Positions 6,757-9,604 of a DNA stretch of 9,604 nucleotides are shown one piece after another (positions within the stretch are counted from its first letter, which is position 1; each line of letters starts with the position of its first letter). This DNA comes from Bacillota bacterium (GTDB taxonomy: Bacteria; Bacillota; Clostridia; Lachnospirales; Bianqueaceae): positions 1 to 9,604 of the forward strand of contig JAFVHC010000263.1 of assembly GCA_017474705.1 (NCBI GenBank). Reading direction: 5' to 3'. Both the position numbers and the translations under genes were made by a program. The notes below the pieces were generated by a model. That model worked only from the letters and a program-made list of their open reading frames with translations. It was not told the DNA's origin and searched no databases.

Positions 6757-7514
6757 AAACTGCAGTGGTTTGCGATACCGGAAGGGTCCGCAGCAACAAC
6801 CAGGACCGTGCCTTTGCATCCGGCGAGCCTGTAGGGCCGCTGCCCGATCTGCTGATCGTTGCCGATGGCATGGGCGGTCACAACGCGGGCGAAAAAGCAT
6901 CCGAGCTCACGGTCGAGACGATGCTTGCCGAGATCAAGGAGCGGACGAACTGCCCCGATGATATCGGGCTTTGGTTCGATACGCTGGCGCAGGATGCGAA
7001 CCGAGCCGTCTTCGAGGCATCGATCGAGAACCAGGCCTGGGCAGGCATGGGCACGACATTGGTCGCGGCCTGCGTCAAGGACGGATGGATCTATGGGATC
7101 AACATCGGCGACAGCCGTATGTACGTGATACGCACCGATGCGGACGGGACCTGGCAGCTGGAGCAGATCTCCGAGAATCATTCCTATGTAGGCGATCTGG
7201 TGCGGGCCGGCATCCTGACCAAGGAAGAAGCCAGGCGTCATGAAAAAAAGAACCTGATCACCCGGGCAGTAGGACAGGAACCGGAGGTACAGGCCGATAT
7301 CATCATGGAACGGACGGAAGGCGTACAGCTGATCCTGCTTTGCTCTGATGGGCTTACGGACATGCTGGACGATGAGGAGATCCTGCGGATCTTGAAACTT
7401 CCGGGCTTCAATGTGCAGGAAATGGCAGAGAATCTAACGAAAAAAGCCAATGACTGCGGAGGATATGACAATATCTCCGTCGTCATGGCTGATCTTAGAG
7501 GGGACGAAGTGTAA
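6753..7514 (+). CDS. stp: PP2C-family Ser/Thr protein phosphatase (Stp/PrpC)
   Basis: This is a soluble metal-dependent PP2C phosphatase that removes phosphate from targets of the partner kinase and often from the kinase itself. The 253-residue length is normal for the bacterial stand-alone type. Conserved elements are GRVRSNNQD (10-18), VADGMGGHNAGEKAS (36-50) with metal-binding Asp38 and Gly39, GMGTTL (98-103), NIGDSR (117-122) with Asp120, LLCSDGLTD (195-203) with Asp199, and GGYDNIS (236-242) with Asp239. All expected Mn/Mg ligands are therefore in place. The usual DHS signature before the flap region reads NHS (142-144), a mild variant. Start ATG 6753 overlaps the rlmN stop by 4 bases (ATGA), with GAGGTGA just upstream. 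Its own stop overlaps the prkC start by one base, so phosphatase and kinase are probably made in a fixed ratio. The symbol prpC is used in Bacillus. Confidence 0.96.
   Translation: MKTAVVCDTGRVRSNNQDRAFASGEPVGPLPDLLIVADGMGGHNAGEKASELTVETMLAEIKERTNCPDDIGLWFDTLAQDANRAVFEASIENQAWAGMGTTLVAACVKDGWIYGINIGDSRMYVIRTDADGTWQLEQISENHSYVGDLVRAGILTKEEARRHEKKNLITRAVGQEPEVQADIIMERTEGVQLILLCSDGLTDMLDDEEILRILKLPGFNVQEMAENLTKKANDCGGYDNISVVMADLRGDEV
7498..7504 (+). promoter_or_regulatory. Ribosome-binding site of prkC, inside the end of stp
   Basis: GAGGGGA, nine bases before the ATG at 7514, overlaps the final stp codons. The TAATG junction places stop and start on a shared base. Confidence 0.7.
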
Positions 7515-9442
7515 TGTTAAAACCAGGTATGATCTTGAATGAACGATATGAGATCGTCAAAGTCATCGGCGAAGGCGGTATGGCGGTCGTATATAAAGGT
7601 ATCGACCATAAATTGCACCGGGACGTGGCGATCAAAGTGCTGCGGGCGGAACTGTCCGCGGATGAGGTCGTCGTATCCAAGTTCCGTAAGGAAGGATTGA
7701 ATGCGGCCAGCCTGTCTCATAACAATATCGTGGGGGTATACGACCTGGGACGGCAGAGCGGTTCCGACTATATCGTCATGGAATATATCGATGGCATTAC
7801 CCTGAAAGAGTACATCGAACGCCGCAAAAAACTGACGAACGATGAGATCTTCAAGATCTCCGTCAAGATCGCGGATGCGCTGAAGGCAGCGCATGCCAAC
7901 GGTATCATCCACCGGGACATCAAGCCGCAGAACATCATGGTCACACCGAAAGGCGTGGTCAAGGTCACGGACTTCGGTATCGCGAAGGCGACGACGACCA
8001 CCACCATGACCGCGCAGAACGAAGCTATGGGTTCCGTGCATTATTTCTCTCCGGAGCAGGCCCGCGGCCAGAAGGTCGACGTACGGTCCGATCTTTACGC
8101 TCTGGGTATCACTATGTTCGAAATGGCGACCCAGTCCCTGCCGTTCGAGGGGGACACGGCTGTTGCGACGGCCATGAAGCAGATCCACGATCCGCTGCCG
8201 GACATTGCGGCTCTCAATCCCGAGATCTGGCCGGGTCTGGTGGGCATCATCCGCAAGCTGACCAACAAGCAGCCGGAGGATCGGTACCAGTCGGCGGATG
8301 AAGTCCTGGAGGATCTGAAGCGCGTATATCAGAACCACAACTATATCCCCGAAAACAAGGTCAAATATACAGAGTATACGCCTGCACCGGCGGCTCCTGT
8401 TTCGAAAACACAGCCTCCGAAGCGCGAAAAGCCGAAGCAGGAGGAGGAAGAAGAGGAGAACGAGGACACACCGAGGAGAACGGGATTCTGGATCGCGTTT
8501 GCCGCCGTTGCCCTGGCGCTTCTCGCCGTCATCGGTCTTCTGCTCAAGTATTATTTCAATGAGGATAAAGACGTTCCCATGATCCCCAGCCTCATCGGAT
8601 TTACAGAAGCTGAGGCCTCGGAAAAAGCAGAGTCTTCCGGATACAATCTTGTCATCGAAGCACAGCGCTACAATGATGAATATGAAAAAGGACAGATCTA
8701 TGAGCAGACGCCTGTGGCGGGTACAAAAGCGGAACCCGGCGCGACGATCACCGTCATCCTGAGCGCCGGTCATTACGATGTGACCACCGTACCGGACTGC
8801 TCCGATATGACCTATGCAGACGTGGTCAATAACCTGATCCAGCTGGGCATTCCTTATGAGGTAGAGACCCGGATCGATGAAACCGTCGAGATGGGCTACA
8901 TCATCGAGCAGGATCCAAAAGAAGGAACACCGATCTCCGACGACACGGTCCTGAAGCTGGTCGTCAGTCTCGGCGGCGAAAATGAAGGCGTCGCTGTTCC
9001 GGATCTGCGCGGAAAGACGCGAGAAGGCGCTTCAGAAGCGCTGAAGGAGCGGAACCTGACGTTGGGCGAAGTCTCACTGTCTTATCATGACAGCGTGCCG
9101 GCAGGCCAGGTCATTGCACAGGATCTGGACCCGGAAAGCCTGGTCACGGAAGGTACGGCCATCAATGTGACGATCAGTCAGGGTACTCCGGATGAGGAGA
9201 TCGAAGAGGATGCTGCCAATGGCAGCCTGTTCATCAGTGATCCGCTGCCCGAAGATAAAGAGTCGGGCCGCCTGAGCATCGATGCGATCGATTCCAATGG
9301 CAATTCTTCCGGACTGTTCGACCAGACCATCACCCACGCGGATTTCGAAGATGGAGGCATGTCCGTATCGTATCCGGATGGCACTGTGAAGATCCGTGTT
9401 TATCTGGATGGAACCGAAGTCTTTGTACGTGACATCAACTGA
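7514..9442 (+). CDS. prkC: Membrane Ser/Thr protein kinase with three PASTA repeats (PrkC/Stk1 type)
   Basis: PASTA kinases sense cell-wall fragments or lipid II outside and phosphorylate cytoplasmic proteins controlling wall synthesis, translation and germination. The 642-residue protein has a cytoplasmic Hanks-type kinase domain (about 12-270): glycine loop GEGGMAVVYKG (19-29), Lys41, Glu60, HRDIKPQN (133-140, Asp135), DFG (153-155), and an activation loop with five consecutive threonines (160-164) plus Thr166, then GSVHYFSPEQARG (173-185). A Pro/Lys linker with an acidic run (310-317) precedes one membrane helix (about 325-345). Outside lie three PASTA repeats (about 353-417, 424-486, 493-557), an acidic spacer, and an 80-odd-residue probable beta domain to the C-terminus. 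A C-terminal Ig-like domain after three PASTA repeats is known in Staphylococcus PrkC/Stk1. All catalytic residues are present, so it should be active. It is coupled to stp upstream and rsgA downstream; B. subtilis PrkC is known to phosphorylate RsgA (CpgA). Confidence 0.97.
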   Translation: MLKPGMILNERYEIVKVIGEGGMAVVYKGIDHKLHRDVAIKVLRAELSADEVVVSKFRKEGLNAASLSHNNIVGVYDLGRQSGSDYIVMEYIDGITLKEYIERRKKLTNDEIFKISVKIADALKAAHANGIIHRDIKPQNIMVTPKGVVKVTDFGIAKATTTTTMTAQNEAMGSVHYFSPEQARGQKVDVRSDLYALGITMFEMATQSLPFEGDTAVATAMKQIHDPLPDIAALNPEIWPGLVGIIRKLTNKQPEDRYQSADEVLEDLKRVYQNHNYIPENKVKYTEYTPAPAAPVSKTQPPKREKPKQEEEEEENEDTPRRTGFWIAFAAVALALLAVIGLLLKYYFNEDKDVPMIPSLIGFTEAEASEKAESSGYNLVIEAQRYNDEYEKGQIYEQTPVAGTKAEPGATITVILSAGHYDVTTVPDCSDMTYADVVNNLIQLGIPYEVETRIDETVEMGYIIEQDPKEGTPISDDTVLKLVVSLGGENEGVAVPDLRGKTREGASEALKERNLTLGEVSLSYHDSVPAGQVIAQDLDPESLVTEGTAINVTISQGTPDEEIEEDAANGSLFISDPLPEDKESGRLSIDAIDSNGNSSGLFDQTITHADFEDGGMSVSYPDGTVKIRVYLDGTEVFVRDIN

Positions 9443-9604
9443 TGGATATGAAAGAAGGAATCATCATTTCCGGCGTCAGCAGTTTTTATGACGTCTGGAC
9501 GAACGAAGGGACCGTGCGCTGCAAAGCGCGCGGCTCTTTCCGTAAACTGGGGATCACGCCCGTGATCGGGGATCGTGTCCTGTTCTCGGAGAAGCTGTAT
9601 CTGG
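9442..9604 (+). CDS. rsgA: Ribosome small-subunit-dependent GTPase RsgA, 3'-truncated by the window edge
   Basis: RsgA (YloQ/CpgA in Bacillus, YjeQ in E. coli) is a circularly permuted GTPase that checks late maturation of the 30S subunit. Only 54 residues are visible, covering most of the N-terminal OB fold: GIIISGVSSFYDVW (about 6-19), CKARGSFRK (27-35) and ITPVIGDRVLF (37-47). This pattern, with RG.FRK and TP.VGDRV, is typical of RsgA. The GTPase and zinc domains are beyond the window. The start is taken as ATG 9442, which shares one base with the prkC stop (TGATG); ATG 9448, two codons later, is also possible. No convincing ribosome-binding site precedes either, suggesting re-initiation after prkC. 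Position directly after prkC matches the Firmicutes order, where rpe often follows. Family confidence is high despite the short length. Confidence 0.9.
   Translation, partial: MDMKEGIIISGVSSFYDVWTNEGTVRCKARGSFRKLGITPVIGDRVLFSEKLYL

Noticed and set aside
5908..6900. 330-codon open frame on the minus strand over rlmN and the start of stp
   Set aside because: It is in register with rlmN and explained by the same rarity of TTA, CTA and TCA codons. No domain and no plausible ribosome-binding site supported it.
7991..8005. ACG/ACC triplet run, considered as a microsatellite or phase-variable tract
   Set aside because: It is only five triplets with two mixed codons. A change by whole triplets would not shift the frame, so it cannot switch the gene off. 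It is kept as an activation-loop observation instead.
7517..8773. 418-codon open frame on the minus strand inside prkC
   Set aside because: It is also in codon register with the sense gene, giving a shadow frame. The translation is low-complexity and the sense gene is an intact PASTA kinase.

Overview
This 9.6 kb window is ordinary, densely packed bacterial housekeeping DNA. Every gene lies on the + strand in one apparent operon: gmk (5' end missing) - rpoZ - priA - def - fmt - rsmB - rlmN - stp (prpC) - prkC - rsgA (3' end missing). This order is characteristic of Firmicutes and resembles the Bacillus subtilis gmk-to-rsgA cluster. The absence of coaBC between rpoZ and priA, the extended omega N-terminus, base composition in the mid-50s % GC by eye, and strong preference for ATC, CTG and GAT codons suggest a GC-rich member of the Clostridia. 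No genus can be named from the sequence alone.

Layout. Positions 1-852 hold nucleotide supply and transcription genes: guanylate kinase and RNA polymerase omega. Positions 855-2873 encode PriA, the replication-restart helicase. Positions 2895-4318 hold the paired enzymes that remove (Def) and add (Fmt) the formyl group at protein N-termini. Positions 4322-6756 hold two rRNA methyltransferases, RsmB and RlmN. Positions 6753-9442 encode a PP2C phosphatase and its partner, a membrane-anchored PASTA Ser/Thr kinase. From 9442 to the window edge is the N-terminus of RsgA, the GTPase that helps mature the 30S subunit.

The longest gap between genes is 24 bases. From fmt onward the genes are 3 bases apart or less, or overlap by 1 to 4 bases (ATGA at rlmN/stp, TAATG at stp/prkC, TGATG at prkC/rsgA). 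There is no room for an intergenic promoter or terminator, so one transcript with strong translational coupling is expected. The promoter should lie upstream of the window. Functionally the cluster joins translation start and ribosome maturation to a cell-surface signalling pair.

I found no mobile element, CRISPR array, tRNA, rRNA, riboswitch or sign of horizontal transfer, and nothing that looks like an undescribed system. The findings are modest: sequence variants within known families, gene-order differences, coding runs that double as ribosome-binding sites, GATC enrichment, and one possible intragenic hairpin.
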